Below, one piece after another: positions 5,075 to 5,262 of a stretch of DNA of 5,262 nt. Each line of letters starts with the position of its first letter. The stretch's first letter is position 1. Position numbers and translations under genes: made by a program. The notes under the pieces are model-generated. The model was not told where the DNA came from. It ran no database searches and saw only the letters and a list, made by a program, of their open reading frames with translations. The stretch spans positions 1 through 5,262 of the forward strand of contig JAGAQS010000222.1 in assembly GCA_017622635.1 (NCBI GenBank), read 5' to 3'. Source of the stretch: Ruminococcus sp. Lineage in GTDB: Bacteria; Bacillota; Clostridia; Oscillospirales; Ruminococcaceae.

Positions 5075-5262
5075 ATGACAGTAACCTTCTTCGGTCACAG
5101 AGATACCCCAAAAGAAACAGAGCCAGTCTTGCGACTGACTCTGATAGATTTGATTGAAAATAAAAATGCAACTGTGTTTTACGTCGGTAACCACGGTAAT
5201 TTTGATACTATGGTACGCCGTCAGCTTGAGGATTTGTCAAAGACTTATCCGATAAAATATTA
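5075..5262 (+). CDS. SLOG-superfamily (YpsA/DUF1273-like) protein, N-terminal part, 3' end outside window
   Basis: 62 codons are visible with no stop before the edge. The beginning MTVTFFGHRDTP and the later FYVGNHGNFD (35-44) match short Clostridial proteins of the SLOG group: a Rossmann-like fold with a first strand ending in GHR (7-9), then a glycine-rich second turn. SLOG proteins (relatives of DprA, LOG and YpsA) are thought to bind nucleotide-type ligands, and several are sensors or effectors in bacterial conflict systems; the role of this subgroup is not known. The ATG at 5075 is the first in frame after a stop at 5036-5038 and follows ACGGTGAT, an acceptable ribosome-binding site. No signal peptide is seen. 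The gene is divergent from the RHH gene and likely controlled by it. The nucleotide-sensing part is family inference; full length and domain content cannot be seen. Confidence 0.78.
   Translation, partial: MTVTFFGHRDTPKETEPVLRLTLIDLIENKNATVFYVGNHGNFDTMVRRQLEDLSKTYPIKY

Noticed and set aside
4988..5194. A 68-codon - strand frame overlapping the RHH/SLOG intergenic region
   Set aside because: It runs antisense to the SLOG-like start and across both promoters and operators, which explain this DNA better.

Overview
The window looks like a chromosomal piece from a low-to-moderate GC Gram-positive anaerobe. Clostridia, and perhaps the Ruminococcus/Oscillospiraceae group, is the best guess. The basis is the strong Shine-Dalgarno sites, the TATAAT-type promoters, the stem-plus-T-run terminators, and protein families typical of gut Clostridia: a GH31 glycosidase, a WbsX/GH99-like protein, an AAA_14-type ATPase and a short SLOG-like protein. 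This assignment is an inference from style, not from a marker gene.

Layout, left to right. (1) Positions 1-1347 on + hold the C-terminal 448 residues of a GH31 alpha-glycosidase (alpha-xylosidase/alpha-glucosidase type) that begins before the window; it ends in a clear terminator at 1367-1396. (2) Positions 1348-1670 have no convincing gene. They contain a second, orphan-looking terminator (1508-1539), an imperfect palindrome that runs into four tandem 11-bp repeats carrying exactly phased A-tracts (1551-1602), and an extended -10 promoter. (3) Positions 1671-3410 on + encode a 579-residue protein made of an N-terminal XRE-type helix-turn-helix, an AAA_14-like P-loop ATPase and a C-terminal D...ExK nuclease-fold segment. 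It is a one-gene unit closed by a perfect 16-bp stem terminator (3426-3468). (4) Positions 3547-4671 on - encode a 374-residue WbsX/GH99-like protein with its own strong promoter. (5) Positions 4775-4963 on - encode a 62-residue ribbon-helix-helix (Arc-like) protein, and a SLOG/YpsA-like protein starts divergently at 5075 and runs off the right edge. Between them are two near-identical 15-bp sequences 52 bp apart, each over the -10 box of one of the two divergent promoters.

How the genes may work together. The GH31 and WbsX/GH99-like proteins both point to glycan handling, but they lie on opposite strands and are separated by the HTH-ATPase unit, so a shared operon is excluded within this window. 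The HTH-ATPase has the look of a self-contained, possibly self-regulated accessory gene of unknown role. The RHH/SLOG pair is the clearest regulatory module: the small DNA-binding protein very plausibly represses its own promoter and that of the SLOG gene through the paired sites. No RNA genes, insertion sequences or CRISPR arrays were seen.
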